A stretch of DNA of 64,000 nucleotides from Strix aluco (GCF_031877795.1 NC_133933.1:93455552-93519551); one strand, 5' to 3'. Shown: positions 12,801-27,800, counted from the stretch's first letter. Numbers and translations: made by a program. Notes: generated by a model not told the origin, from the sequence alone.

Positions 12801-15800
12801 GTTGCTGGAAAACTCAGATGGATATGAGAGACTTCCTATCAAGTAGTTATGAGATACTATGATTTACTTACAGCTTTTCAGAAAATGGAAGGACAGACTG
12901 TTCTTGCTGGACAAAGTGTGTGAATTAAGCAGTTAGTATGACCTCAGTTTTCTACATAATATCAGAGAAAATTTTCAGGTGACTTTATAAGCTCAGCATT
13001 CTTCCATGTTTTTTCTGAGATGCTTGAGGCAACCCATAAAGCACTTTGCTTCTCATGCTACTTAAACCAAAAAACACTGGAATAGGTACTTAAAAGTCAG
13101 ATTGTTTACAAGTTTTAGAGAACAGTGCTTGTATGAGTTAAGTACAATACAAAGCAGAATCAGAAGAAATAATGTGATTATATCAGGTTGTTCCCATCCA
13201 AACCAATTCTACCACTTCTATTTTTTTAAATTAAGAATATCTTATCGGCTGTGTAGTTTAACTAGAGGTAAAGCTATTAGAACTGAAACATGCTTGACCT
13301 GCAGTTTATTGACATAAAAAGAGAGATCTGGTAAACTTTTTAAGGTCTCTCGTAAAAAAAAAAAAAAAAAAGCTTCTCCTTTAAAAGGAAAACATTCAGA
13401 AGGTGAGCCTACCCAGTTATGCCAGTATGGAATCCATTTACTTGCAAAGGAAGCTAGCCTGTTCATATTCATACTCTTGATGAATCACAGAATCTTCTAG
13501 GTTGGAAAAGACCTTGAAGATCACCTAGTCCAACCATTAACCTAACATTGACAGTTCCCAACTACACCATATCCCTCAGCGCTAAGTCAACCTGACTCTT
13601 AAACACCTCCAGGGATGGGGACTCCACCACTGCCCTGGGCAGCCCATTCACACACCTAACAACCCGTTCTGTAAAGAAATGCTTCCTAATATCCAGTCTA
13701 AACCTTCCCTGGCACAGCTTGAGGCCATTCATTCTTGTCCTATCACTTGTTACTTGGTTAAAGAGACTCATCCCCAGCTCTATGCAGCCTCCTTTCAGGT
13801 AGCTGTAGAGGGCGATGAGGTCTCCCCTCAGCCTCCTCTTCTCCAGACTAAACAACCCCAGTTCCCTCAGCCGCTCCTCATACGACATGTGCTCCAGACC
13901 CTTCACCAGCTTCGTTGCCCTTCTCTGGACACGCTCGAGTACTTCAATGTCCTTTTTGTAGTGAGGGGCCCAAAACTGAACACAGTAACTGAGGTGCAGC
14001 CTCACCAGTGCCGAGTACAGGGGTAAGATCACTTCCCTGTCCCTGCTGGCCACACTATTTCTGATACAAGCCAGGATGCCATTGGCCTTCTTGGCCACCT
14101 GGGCACACTGCTGGCTCATGTTCAGCTGGCTGTCAGTCAACAGCCCCAGGTCCCTCTCTGACTGGCAGCTCTCCAGCCACTCCTCCCCAAGCCTGTAGCG
14201 CTGCTGGGGATTGTTGTGGCCCAAGTGCAGCACCTGGCATTTGGTCTTATTGAAGCTCATACAGTTGGCCTTAGCCCATCGCTCCAGCCTGTCCAGATCT
14301 CTCTGTAGAGATGAGGGACTGGATTTTTTGGAGGGAGTTGGAAGTAAGCCATGTGTAATGCTTTCTGAATCAGGGGTTCAAGATGTCTTGGCAGTTGGAC
14401 ATAATAAAACTAAGCATACAAGAACTTGGGGCAAATATGTTAGATCTGTGCACTGAATTCTTACCCAAGCACCATTTTTGCCAGCCTGATTATTAGTTTT
14501 ATTTCATCTACACCTCTGTCACCACTCTGCGTAGAATTCCACACTTGTGGGACATATGCAGTAAGCCATATCCCACATAGTACTTTAATACTACCAAACA
14601 GAGAGGCCTTTACATTTTTACTGAAGGGTTTTCTAGGTTCTGTCTTGGCAAGAAGAGGATATCTCTGTGGCATGAAGCAGACCTCCTGGTTGTATCATCC
14701 CATGAGGAAAAGACTATATTTATCACACTGGACACTTGCAAATGGTAGCAGTTGTATTAACTGTGACAGATTAGGAGCTGTGTAGCACAGAAGCGATCTA
14801 TACTATGATGAATGCCATTCTAACTGCAGTCTAGTTGTAGGGCAATTAACTTAGAGTCAAAAGAGAGCCATTTGCAGTATAAACTGAGTTTTCCTCTACA
14901 GTTGCAAAAGTAGACAATTTTTATGTGGCTATAACGGAGAATAATGAATCCCACACATAAAGGGGGATTTAGACGTGTATGTACACACTACAAACTATGC
15001 TATGATTTTAGTTCATGTAGATATACTTGCAGTGTTTTAAAATGACAGGTCAGGTGACTCTAAGGAATTCAGCGTGGATAGGCTTCTAGAACTGCTCCTT
15101 TTTTCCTCTGTGTGTCTCTATCTTGCATGCTTCCGAGTACTTTGTCAAATACAATTTTGCCAGATCTAATATTCTTCAGCAGGTGTATGTTGTACAGTAT
15201 GTTGCTCAGATGTATTAATAATGGATGACGGCACAGCAGCATTGCAATATAAGTTACTGCACAGGATGACTGAGAAGATTTATAGCTTTTTGTAAAATAA
15301 TTGTCCTGCGAAAAAAAATAATAATATTGCTGTGATGGTAACAAATATGGAAATAAGCTGAATTTAATTTGAGAAGCATAATGTTGGCATGCTTTGAAAT
15401 TTTGTGGAGATCCTTGTGTATTCTTCTAGCCTTGAATCTCCGTGTTGTTTGCAGATAGGACTTTATTAGCAGGCTGTCAGCTAATGGAATTATTATTTTT
15501 AAAGTGTTTTGTCATCATTAATCAAACTTATGTAAATGTACAAATCTTACCTCCACCCACAGTGCAACACTGCAGTAGAAATACATGCTCCATATGTATG
15601 AGTTGATGTGTTTGGGTGGCGCTGTATAGAGATATTGTTATATTAAGAGTCAGGCTAATTAGCTCGAGTAAAGCACCAAGCCGATAAATTGTTTCCAGTT
15701 TGAGGTTTTCATTTTGAGTTACATTGGTATCTATATCATGCTTTCTTGAAAGACAAAGAGAGATGCCTAGAAGACTAAATATATGCTTTACATTTATTTG

Positions 15801-18800
15801 TTGTCTGATTGTTTTTTCCAAGGCATCTTGTTACAGAAGTGCCAGGAAATAGGTAGAGATTTAAACTAATAGCCTGTTTTCACTTGGTTTTGTAGATTTA
15901 TGGTAAACAGCATAGACTATTTCCGTTCACTTGGCTGAGAAGTATAAAGTACATTTTAAAATAACACAACTTGTTATTCCAAGCACGTTTGAACTCTTTG
16001 TTCTTCAGCTTTAAACTGAAATGTGCAAATTATGATTCAAGATACTGTCTTTCATATTTGACAGGTTAAAGACCTACCTCTAACTAATGTCCTTTCTACT
16101 TGCTTTTGTCGTTTAAATGATAAAAAGAAATTGGATAATAAGAATTCTTGTCCTGTCTTGCTTGCCTGTCTGTTCTTGCTTTGTCTTACTTTTCAAGATT
16201 TTCAAGCAAGATTTGTTAAACTGAGAAAAGAGAAGAACCTGATGGAAAATCATGCTGAAATAGTGGAAAACAGTGAACAAAAGAGTCCCCATTCAGATTG
16301 CCAGCCTGGTATTTGATTAAATATGTTTTGTTATATTTATTCAATATCAGCCTTGTATTACCAGTGCATTTCCTGTAGAAAATCCTTTGCAAATCATCCA
16401 TTTGACCATAGTGTTCTCACTGAAAGCAAGCTGCCACTTACTTCATTTGTCATTTCAAGAAGAAACTCATAACTGTGTGAACTTTTGCTCAATTGTCATT
16501 ACATCATGCATCACTACCTATAGTGATGTAGTAGGATAGACAGTATTTGAATGTAACCTGGTAGGGGTGGGGAATATCTTTGAAAATCTAAACAAAAATC
16601 TTCATATTTTAAATTCAAGAAATATTATTACATATAATATTATGTATTATATGTTGTTTAATTTCAAAGACTGTAGTCAGATAAGTACTCTGATTTTCTA
16701 TTGATGTGATTCTTTTCCCTTTGCTGACCAGTTGGCTGCTGTTTGCATGCTACCCCTGGAATGGAAACAGTACAGTTAGTATAATAATGACAAGCTAAAT
16801 TGTTTAATCTGCAGGATTATTTTAGTCAGTGTAACTTCAGATTCAACCTTTTATATGAAGTCACTTTTTATGCTCTCTGAAGAGAAACTCCAAAGAATAA
16901 TTAAGAGTTATAAAAGTTGATCTATGAAATACTTCTGTGTAAATGGCCATAGCAATTAATTTATATGTACTAGTTTAAATGTGGCTTTGGTGTTAAAGTC
17001 AAGCAGATCAATAATAATTTGGAGAGCCATGGCAAAGAAATATTTGGCACTTGGTCTTTAGATCATGTCGGTGATCACTGTGTAGCCTATAGAACATTTC
17101 CTTGTGTTAGCTTTCTAGAGCATATGTGCTGCCCTGTTTTCGTAAGCCTCATTTGCATAGAATAGCTATAAAGCATCTCGGTCTGGGAGACAAACACTAA
17201 AACTGAATCTGTTTCTTGATTAGACTTAATATTTAAAATACGAGCAACAGGAGGACTTTGATAGTTATTTCAAATTACTGTTTTAAAAGGCATCAGATGT
17301 TTATATTATTTATAATGGAAGGCATGCTGTCAACACTTTCAGTTTCTCAGTAAATGTGGAAGAATATAAATCTAGAGAAGTGATGCCTTACTAGTGGACA
17401 TCAGTTGGAGGAACAAAGGACCCATGCATTGTATCGGAATGGATTTCATACCGTTTCTCTTTTTGCACTGCACCTGCCATATGCTCACCAACTTCCTTTA
17501 GTGATCTTGGGTGTTTCTGAGTTGTGTTAGCTTCTGGTCACATATCCCCATAGTCCTGTTTTTAGATAGCAGAAGTATTTGGCCTGACCCCCTAGACTAC
17601 TCTTGCTCTCTCTTGTGTCAGGGTAAAGACCTGTAACTAAGAGTTTTGTCTGAATTAGCCAATTTAGAAGCCCCCTCCACCCTGACAATTTGAACAAGGA
17701 AAAGGGCGTCTGTCTAGCCTAAGGTATATAAAGTGTGTAGTGTGGCTATTGTCTAAGTATCACGAGAGAGCATGGTTTTCAGCATAGCTACTGTTATTTA
17801 AAACTTAATTCTACTAATGTGAATGGAAGGTGTTTGATTGTATTTGCTGCTAAGCAAGTCCTCACAAGGGTTTGAGCAAACAACTAGCAGTTCTTGTACC
17901 TGACAGTGATAAAGACAGTAGTAATTCACATTCATGTACTTATGTTTTTCCACTTTTCTTTGAACCGATCTAGATGCTTGCTTTCAAAATTTGTAGTACA
18001 AAACTTCTTTTATTTTTGAAGTAGTTTTACTAGTTTTCTTTGTTTTCAGGTAATATATTGACCTCCTTGAACAGTGTATTTGAATACAAGGTATATGTGG
18101 AGCAAGAAGGAATTTGTCTTTTTCTCCTCTTTTTATTTTTAAAAAAGAGTTTTATTCTCAGAGGTTATAAGTATTAACTTTAATTTTTAGTTACAGCTAG
18201 AAGATTATAGATTATTCAATATACAAGAAACTGCACTGCATTACTTTTTCAGAAGTGTCAATTTGATTTCTCACATCTTATCTTTCTCTTTATTCCCTGT
18301 CCATTATGTATAAAAACTTATAAATGTTTCTGTACACTTAAAAGTAGTTCCCCCTAAACCTTCTTCCAGTGCATCTCGCAGCAAGGCTTTGTCTAAATTC
18401 AAAATGTTGGAAACATTTCATAAGGACAAGAAAGATTCATCCTTAAACAAAGAAGAAGGAAGCCTCACTTCTGACAGTCCAGACAATTCTGAGGGTAACA
18501 AATCTGTATTTTATGTGATATTAAAAAGGTAAAGTGGCTCAGTTCTGACAGTCCTGGTCAGATTAAGGAGAAAAGAAGTTACTTTTTAAATAGATGTTTG
18601 TCATTGTTTGAGGACTCAAGGTTTGAGTCCTTTGTATTTATGTTTTTAGACTCTTCTCTGCAAGTGTGGTGGTTAGAAATATTTTTCTAAGTGAAACTCA
18701 GGTTCTTATTTTAACTAATTTCAAGTGGCAGGACTTTAAAAAAGAATGCTGTATATCATTAGCCTTACAAAATACTGCATATGAAGATGTGGGTAGTGAA

Positions 18801-21800
18801 ATATTTGGAGTTCAAGAAAGCTGCTGTTTCAAGAAGTTTTTATGAAAAGTAACAAATGCCCCCCCAAAATAAATCACTCTTGCAAGCCCCACAGAAATCA
18901 GTAGGACTGTTCAAAGAGCCAAAAAACACAGTGAAAAGAGACTTTGAAATCCATCCAAGTTGATATTTTTTCCAAGTTTGATAGGTTTCTCAAGATTCAG
19001 ATTGTGTAGGGTGAGTAAAAAAGATGTTTTTGCCTTCATTAGCAACAGTAGTATCCTCTGTAATCTGGGCTGTGTGTCTGGGAGTTGGGAGTGGCTGAGT
19101 TGCAAAACTCAATGGCTGCAAAACGGTATTTGATTTTCAAATTGTTATGGGAGGTGCTTTTTAAAAAAAACTCTGGTCTGACTTGAACTGGCAAAATACT
19201 TAAAGAATATTAGCTGACATAAATCCCATGAAACCTTTAAGATCAGTGTAGGTCTGCTCAGAAAGTTCACTGAGTTTGAGATAATTTAAATAAAAAACTC
19301 AGGGAAACATTTTTCTCTAAACTGTTAAATGTTCTACTTGTCTTTTTACTGAAGTATATTCCCATCTTCTTTCTTGTAAATCTTACATAGGAGGACAGGG
19401 ACAATTTATTTTTGATTCTGCTAACATATTCTCATTGAAAAAACAGGGTGTTTGAGGTCTGGTGAGATTATGGCTAGTCTAAAACTCTGCAAAAAACTTG
19501 TGATCTGGCTGTAGACTCCTGTTTGTTGTCTTGATAAGTAGAATACAGCACCATCTGGGTAAATTACTTTAAATTACTGCATTTAGCTGCCAGAGAAATG
19601 GACTGTTTCACTTCTGTTCAGCACTTTGAGCTTTCCATTTTATGCTTTTCAATGTAGTAGCAGAATGTATTTATTTAGGCATTAACTTTGTATACAGATG
19701 GAGCTTGACCTTTAGTCAATGTCTGACATTTACTTGTTGCATGCAAGGCAAGTCAGTCAGACCTCTGTATCGAGAATAGCGCTGGAGTTAAATACAAGAA
19801 TGTGAAAGTCATTCCCGAGATGTAGAATCTTATGCACTTAGCTTTCTAATAAAACGTGCAAGGGACTTTATCATTGAACTCAAGGAAACAAACCGTTCTA
19901 CTTCAGAACAGGGAGGCTCTTATAATCAGAATGCACATCCTAAGGGCTGCCCAGTATTGATGGAAAAGGCATTCCAGACTCTTCCTTTCCCCACCCTGCC
20001 TCACCCTGGGTACATTTTCAGTACTGAAGGGAGAGGTTTCTCCATTGTCATGATATAGGCAAGTATGGTGTTTCTTAAAGGGTTGGACCTCTACAGAGGA
20101 CAGAGTAACAGCCCAGAGTTGAAGCACTTGATCAGAAAGTTGAAGACCGGTTTAGTGTTCTTGATGTGAAGGGTTATTGATGTATGCGTCTCCTGCAGTC
20201 TTCTGCCAGCAGGAAATGAGCTGTTGTCAGTGTCTTCACCTCCTGGTACATTCAGTACAAGGACGTGGCTACAGTCTAAACATCATTTGGCCAGACAGAA
20301 CAAAAAATTCTGAGTTTGTTTTACCAACTTGAGATTCATGTTGGAAAAGACAGACATGGGTTTTGTTCCCTTCTGTGAGAACTGTTAAATCGTTTCATGT
20401 CCTTGACTAAAAGCAGCTTTTCTCCTATCCCTTCTCCTAAGAGAACCTCTAAAGAATCTAAGTGTAAGTGTGTGTTAGGGGCAGGCAGAAGGGACTTGGT
20501 ACTGCTTTTTAACTAGTAATGTACTGCAATATTTGGCTTTAGTTTTCTGTAAGGAAGTAGATAAGGCAATGTTCTGTCTGAGGGTAGAATTCACACATCA
20601 AGTTGGTAAGGTGATGCTGAACCCTCACAAGAATGAAATTACAGTAAGGAGAGAAACTGCATGTTTGTTTGCATAAACATACAGAATGGAAGAACTGGGT
20701 GTGCATCAGTAACTTTGGTTACTATTTTTTTCCTTTAATTTGCAGCAGATTTGCATTTGTGTTTAATTTGCGACAGAGGAAATGTACCTGATAAGCCAAC
20801 AGCTACAATTTCCAAAAATCTGTGGTGCTTTCTCTGGTGTAGTAGATCAAACAAAATGAACAGGCTTTTAACAAAGAAATGTTAATTTCGGTATCAGGTT
20901 TGTGTGTGTGATTGTCTTCCATAAGTGGTATGCTACAGTAAGTTAATTTTTACAGTTGTTATATTTGCCCCATGCTGAACTTTAGGTTTGTGTGCAAATA
21001 TGAAGGATAGGAAGACAATGTATATAATAGCCTAATTAACTCTAATTAAACAAGATTTACATATCTCAGAAATGGAAGTTAGATGACTATGATTTGTGAG
21101 ACTGTATATCTTTGCAGTTGCAACATGAGATTAAAATTGGTGGGTCTGGAAGATGACTAAAAGACTGAAGTGTCATACAAGTAGCTTTTAGATGATAGTC
21201 AAGAATATTACAACTTTTTTCCTAGGAACGCTTGGAGCCAATGGAAGCTTTGTCAAGATACAGAACACTTCACAACCTATGGGAGAAAATTATGAGAATA
21301 TGCATGTGGAAAAGATGCAGCTTCAGAAAAGTAATGGGGTTGCTGTCTCCTTAAGTAGAGACAGCCTGGAGACAAATGGTGAGAAATGAGAGCGCAACCA
21401 TTTCATTAGCTAGACCTAAATAAATAATAAATTAGCTAGACCTAAATAAATTACTATTATAAGCAGTTTACCTTAATTCAATGCGAGTTGGAATTCTTCA
21501 CTTCTGTCAGCTGCATCTCATGAACTGAAGCCTCCTAGTACTAGTTTGTGATTATTTGAAACTGTTAATATTTTATGAGTCTGTCTATAGTTGTTGTTAA
21601 GTATTATGGCTATTCTTTGAGGATGTACAGCACAGACACAGTTAGTTTGTTCTTTGTTTTGAAATTTAGATTCAGTTTTAGCTTCTGGGCCTAATCAAAG
21701 TATCGTGGGAGTTGGATTGGATACCTTGGAAGAGCAAGAAGAAAAAGAGATCTTCTTTGCCAAACTTGAACGAGAAGCTTCCTCTACTATCGATTATTCA

Positions 21801-24800
21801 AGATTAAATAAAGAGCTGGATTCCAATGATTCTGTCATATTAGCACCATTTGTACGGTAATTTAGAAGGAAGAAAAGTTGTGTAAGTGGGCATATGTGAC
21901 TTGGGTATGGCCACTGAGATTTTGTGAGACAACATCCAGTATGACTTCAGTCAGTTTGTTTGTTTGTTTGTTGTGGTTTGATTTTTTTTTTTTTTTTTTT
22001 TTTTTTTCTGAAGACAAGGGCAGAAATGAGCTTAATAAATAAAAGAAAGGAGTAAGGTGAGAGCATGACTTGGGGATGAGTGGACATATCTATAGAGTCT
22101 TGTGCACAACTCAATAGTGAGTTGATTTAATGTTTTTAATTATAAGGTGTAACTAAATGAAGAATTAACAACTGATAATAACAAGGAAGTAGATTAAGAA
22201 AGATTCTGTGTCCCCTTATAGATGATGTTACAAATGAATCTAGAGGAAAGATGCAAAATCTTCATAGACTAGGGCAATCCATTTATAATCAGTTACATGA
22301 AAATAAATTCAAACGTGAGAGAAAGGGATGAAGGGGCAATTCAGGCTGCTGTTGTGAAAAATGCTGAGTGCAGAGGAAACTTCCAATATGAAAACAGTTG
22401 GAGGATCAGAATTCTGGAGAGTTTCAGGTAAGGACAAAGGGGAAAGAAAGGAGAGACTTATATTTTTTGATTAATGCGGAATGAGAAGATCAGAACAGAA
22501 AGCAAACCTGATGATAAGAATTTCTTTGAGAAGCTAATGTAGATGGAGGGAATGCAGAAAGGGAGTGGTTTTTAAGAGTTGCATTGAGAATTTTAACTAT
22601 AGACAGTTGTAAAAACTTCAATATTTATTTTAATAATTGCTGACATTTATCCACCTTTCTCACCTATGATTTGATATGATGGACAAATTCAGGTTTTTAA
22701 TTGTATTGCTAATTGTGAGAAGCATCAAAGCTTGGAGTTAGGAAAATGTATTTATTTGCTGTTCAAGAAGAGAGCTAAATTTTCATTTTGTTTCTCAGAA
22801 ATGAAGAAACTGAAAAAGGAGAAGAGGAATCTGCACATGAGGAGAAACCTGGTAATACCATCTTTCTAAATAATTCATTTGAGAATTCCTGCATTTTTTT
22901 GTTGGTTTTTTTTAATTGCTGTGTGTACATTAAAAATTGTGAGAACCTTATTAAGCAGAATAACAGATATGAAAGCTGTTGATTAGTACTCCAGTTCAAA
23001 GAGTCTTCAGAAAACGACACAGCAGGGTATCAGAGAATAGCGTAGGATCTTCATGTTTGTAGTGGGATGTAATTTAAAGGTCTGTAAAGAGGAAACTTGT
23101 ACAGTCTTGTAGCTTGTTCTATACTCTGTGTTGCCTTTGGGGCTAGTCAGAAAACTTGACTCTTTCTAGGTTTCAGATTCACAAGACAGTCCAGCATCCT
23201 CCCTAAACTTTTTTCTTCTGAGTAATATGTAAACCAATTGACTTGGGTTTCCATATCACCCTGACTATTGTGGGTAAAGCTTTTATTTATCTGAAACCTA
23301 ATGTCATTTTCTTATTAATGGTTTATATTTTTCTGTAGTTCTTACATCAGCCTTTTAGGCTGCCTTTGCATTATGACTGTGCAACTGTTATTCAGACAGA
23401 GGGTTTTAGGGGTTTGCTTTTGGTTTTCTGCCTTTAAGTGGATTTTTAATCTATTGTGACCTAAAAGACAAAGAAAAGAAAACACAAAAACCAAAACCCC
23501 AATTATCAATCAAAAAATGAAGAAAAAATGACAGTGATGTTGAAATATGTCTTAATGTTTGAGTTACTTAAGTGTCTTAACTGTTATCTGTACTTTTGTA
23601 CCATCTTTTCATGCCTGAGTTTAATCTCTGCAATCTGTAGTATTACTCTTACCTGATTTTTTCCCCTGAATTTCCATGCTACACTCTTTTCATCTTGCTT
23701 ATTTCTTTCACTTGTCATCTCTACTGCTAGCATATGATAAACAGTGTATTCCCATAATTTAATCAACAGATTGTATTTTCAAATTTATGTATTTAGCTGA
23801 ACTTCTGAGAGGTCCTGTTGTCAGACCTCAATTTCCCAAACATAAAGAGTCTGTATTTGTAAACCTTAACCACAGGAAATCTTTTCTCCTTGAAAGCTTG
23901 ATTGCTCTGTGGACTGCAACAGATCATGATAGTTGTAGCAGAAATACTACAACAATTTTGTAGCCTTTTCCCTAGCAAATCAGTTGAAATTACTGAATGT
24001 TCTGGTCAGTTTTGAAATTGACACTTCTGATTTTTAAGAAAACAGTTTCTATGGAATGCCTGGAAGGACCAATATGTGTGTGTGTGTATTGGTTTAGTCT
24101 TTATCAATCTGCTATTTCATTAAATAGAAAACGAAATAGTGGATAATATATGTACAGGAATAGTATTAAGTCAGTATGAGAAAGCTATTTTCAACTGATC
24201 AGACTTCTTATGGTCCAAAACCAAAGAGAATGCTGAAATAGTGATTTTTTCATAGAGTAGTTTTTGCATATGATTTGGACTCCGTGTCAGTTGTATCGGT
24301 GACAAAACACAGAAAGAACACATTATAAACCAGTGTTTTGCAATGCTTGTAGATTTAAACGTTACAGATAATGCAGGCACTGAAGCCGGTAACCACAGGA
24401 TCTGAGTGGGGGGGGAGAGAGCAACAGGGAATCAGAACTTGTGGAACAATCTAGGTACCTGGAGGAAAAGCATTTGGCTTGCTTGTAAAATTCATTCTCT
24501 GACACACTTGTGTTTTTAAATAATGCTTACTCTTGAGAGTGGCTGTTGGGCCACCAAAGCAGGTCAGAGAAAGCAGAATTACAGGTTCTGAGCCTAAAAA
24601 CTGCTGGAGTTGTCAAGGTGGTTGTGCAGTATACTTTGTCTACTAGGGGGGCAATTGCATCATTTCACCCCTAAGTGAGAGAAAATTATTGAATAAAAGG
24701 GGTCAATTCAAGTATGCCTTGAGGAGACAGAGGTAAAGTCTATCTGATTATAAGACAAACTTACTTTGAATTTAGAGGTACTATGTTTGACTTTTACTGT

Positions 24801-27800
24801 AGTTTTAGTACCACACCCAGTCTTGAAACCTTTCCGTTGCCTTTGTGAAAGGAGTAATAGTGGCAGTAGCTGTTCTGAGATGAGAGATTGGGGAAAAGGA
24901 AATAGCTTTCCCTTACTGCTTTATCTTCCTTGAATATTCATTCTATTTGACGTTTATTTTGCTCTTCAGGCAGCTACAGTGAAGATTTTGAAGAAGAAAC
25001 ACATGCTAATCCTGCTTTTAAAACTGAGGGAAGTCAGGTGAATCAAAACATCACGTCAGGAGTTGATTTAAGTCCTCAAGAACAGGTATAACTTACCAGA
25101 TGTTTATATTACTTGCATGAATTGTAAAAACTCTTCAATGTGTAACTGTAAATATAGTAAACCTTTCTATAATATGTACTATCTGAAAGAAGATAATATA
25201 GTGGTCCTGGGACTATATTGTTCTATTAGGGATGTAAACTTTCCTGTGATAAATCACTGAAAGGGTTCTTGAAGTTCTTCACAGGGTTTCCTGCTTACTA
25301 CTCCTTTGAATTAAGAACTCTGGATCGTCGTGCACAAATGATGAGCTCAGGTTGGAGCCTCAGAAGGGGTAGTGATTAATCTCTCTCTTGAAACTATTAA
25401 GGTGGCATCTACATGAACAAGTGGCACAGACTGAGGGAAGTAGTTCTGTACAGAGAAGCAGTTTGGACAGAGGACCCAAAATCTACGCTGTATGAGCTTT
25501 GGGGGTATTACTGTCAACTAGCTTAGTCAGGTCTTTTGATGTGGAGCATATTTGGCTGGAGCACATCAGGTGCATTCCTAGACCACATGTTCTAATTTGG
25601 TTTTTTATGAAAGGAGTCCATAGAGCATCACGTGTTCATCTATAATAGATGTTTTTTTTAAATTCTTTTTATTTGTAATATTTCTAATAAATGTTTGTAA
25701 AGAACAAATAGAATGGAAGTATAATGTACTTACTACTACATTATTTTCTTTTATCAAATTACAACATTAAAAAACTAGGGAGGTGCGAAAATATTATTCC
25801 ATTTATGCAGAGTAGCGTTTAGTTTCTGGTCACTTGTGAGAGGGTTCATAGAGTACAGGATGTTGAAGACCTTTTGGCATCCTAAGGAGAGAGGTGCATA
25901 TTCTTGGAGTGCCAAGAACTGCTTAGTTCTAATTTCTAAGAACTGTTCTTAGGTTTTGGACCAACTGTTAAAGTCCATCCAGATTTTTTTTTTTTTTCCT
26001 GAAATTCAAAAAGTAGTATTTTGTTTCTTTCTTTTTGTTAGGAAGAAGGAAACACTGGCATGCTGGCTAAAGGTAAAACATAAACTTTGATCAGTATGAG
26101 AATACTAAATGTAACTTTTTGAAACTTTCTTACCGGATTTTTACTATTTTGCTATTTTTCACCTGATTTTTTTATTGTCATCTACTGGAAGTCTGTTGGA
26201 CTGAAATGCTTAAAAATTAATCTACATGGTAGCACTTCAAAGTGATCATCAATGTAATTTTTTACTACATCTAGTTAGTACTCAGATTTTGATGCTTACA
26301 ATCAGAGTCAATCAGTTTATCATTAATGACATTAAAATAATCTCTGTAGCATTTTTTGCATGACAAGATTTGGTATACTTCTAATTCCAATGTAGACAGA
26401 GTATAAATAAGAGAATTGTGTTTTCTTTAACATTTATTTTCTTGGTTTTAGTTGTATTACTTGATTCACAAGATTCAACTACAGAACTTCAGAAGGCTGT
26501 TGAAACATCAGGAGTAGCTCTAGGTGAACATTATCTGCCTGAAGAAGTCAGTGGAATTGAAATGAATGAAGCAGGTAAGGGTTGCTTTAAAAAAAAACAA
26601 CCACCAAAACACAGAACAAAACTCAAACCCCAAAATCTTACTTTAGTAGAATAGGTGGCTCTGATGTCTTCATTTGTTAATAGGTTATCAGTGACCATGA
26701 AACACTTGGCTTTTAGTAACACATCTTGATAGAAAGAGGAATTATTTCAGGAAAAAGTAATGTTTCTACTAAAAAGACACCTTTTTACAGTTGTTTATTG
26801 TAAAGTTGCTTTTGACATTGCAGTTTGTTTTTTAAATACCATCTCCTTTGGTTATTCATCATAACCAAAATTTGACAGCATTGTCTTATCAAACTGTACA
26901 GCAGTGTATGCCAGTGTATCCAGAGTATGGCTCTGATGGCATCTGTTAAAATAGTTATGTCACATAGGGTGTTAGTTTGAGTACTGATAAAATATTGAGG
27001 GAGAGGCATGCAAACTGTAGATGAGACTATTTAATATGTACTAATTAACTTGACAACTGTTTATTTTATAGGAAAAATGAGATTTTAAAATATTTTTTTC
27101 ATAACTGAAATCACTGTTCTCACCACATAGTAGACCAAGCCAGTAACTTAAACACAGGCTCCAGTGGGATGCTTTCCAAACCAGAAAATCTTGTAGTGTC
27201 TCTTCTGAGCCTGCATTTTTCACAGGCACTTCCTATGGACAAACCACCAGCGACATTGAAGCGTTACACCAAGCATACCATCATATTGATCAGTCTTTGG
27301 GGGACACTGATGAGCAAAAACTGCACAATTCTGCAGTGGCAGACTCGGAATGCTTAGTGCAAGGTGTTTCACAAAATAATGACATCTATTCTAAAAACAT
27401 GTCAACTATTGAATCAGGTAAATACCTCAAAGGAAGGCATGTATTGTTCAAGCATGTAAAATGAGTGAACTAGTAATATCTTTAATACTCCATTAATGAA
27501 ACATTTTTAAATGTTGTGCTTTTTACAAAAATTTTTTCTAAGTTTTGGGGGGTTTTTAATTATTTTTTTTTATTTTACATTGATTAGATTTGCCTACTGT
27601 GGAAGAATTGATGAAACCAATTAAAGGACATTCATGTAATATCAGAAATTTTGATGTGGAGCCTGAAAGGTATTTATTTCATAATGCATTTTAAGAATTG
27701 TAATAACTTAAGTCTATTAACTATTTGTGAACAACAGCTTACTAAACTCAGCTATCTTTTTCCTTAATTAAATGCTGAAATTTCATTATGTCTTGCACTG

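Larger units (their letters stand above)
11856..16197 (+). other. CEP162: CEP162 intron 3 (4.3 kb)
   Basis: Contains an A18 tract at 13354-13371 and an antisense CR1 3' fragment at 13482-14315. The remainder, including about 14.3-16.1 kb, is AT-rich with nothing recognised. Confidence 0.8.
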
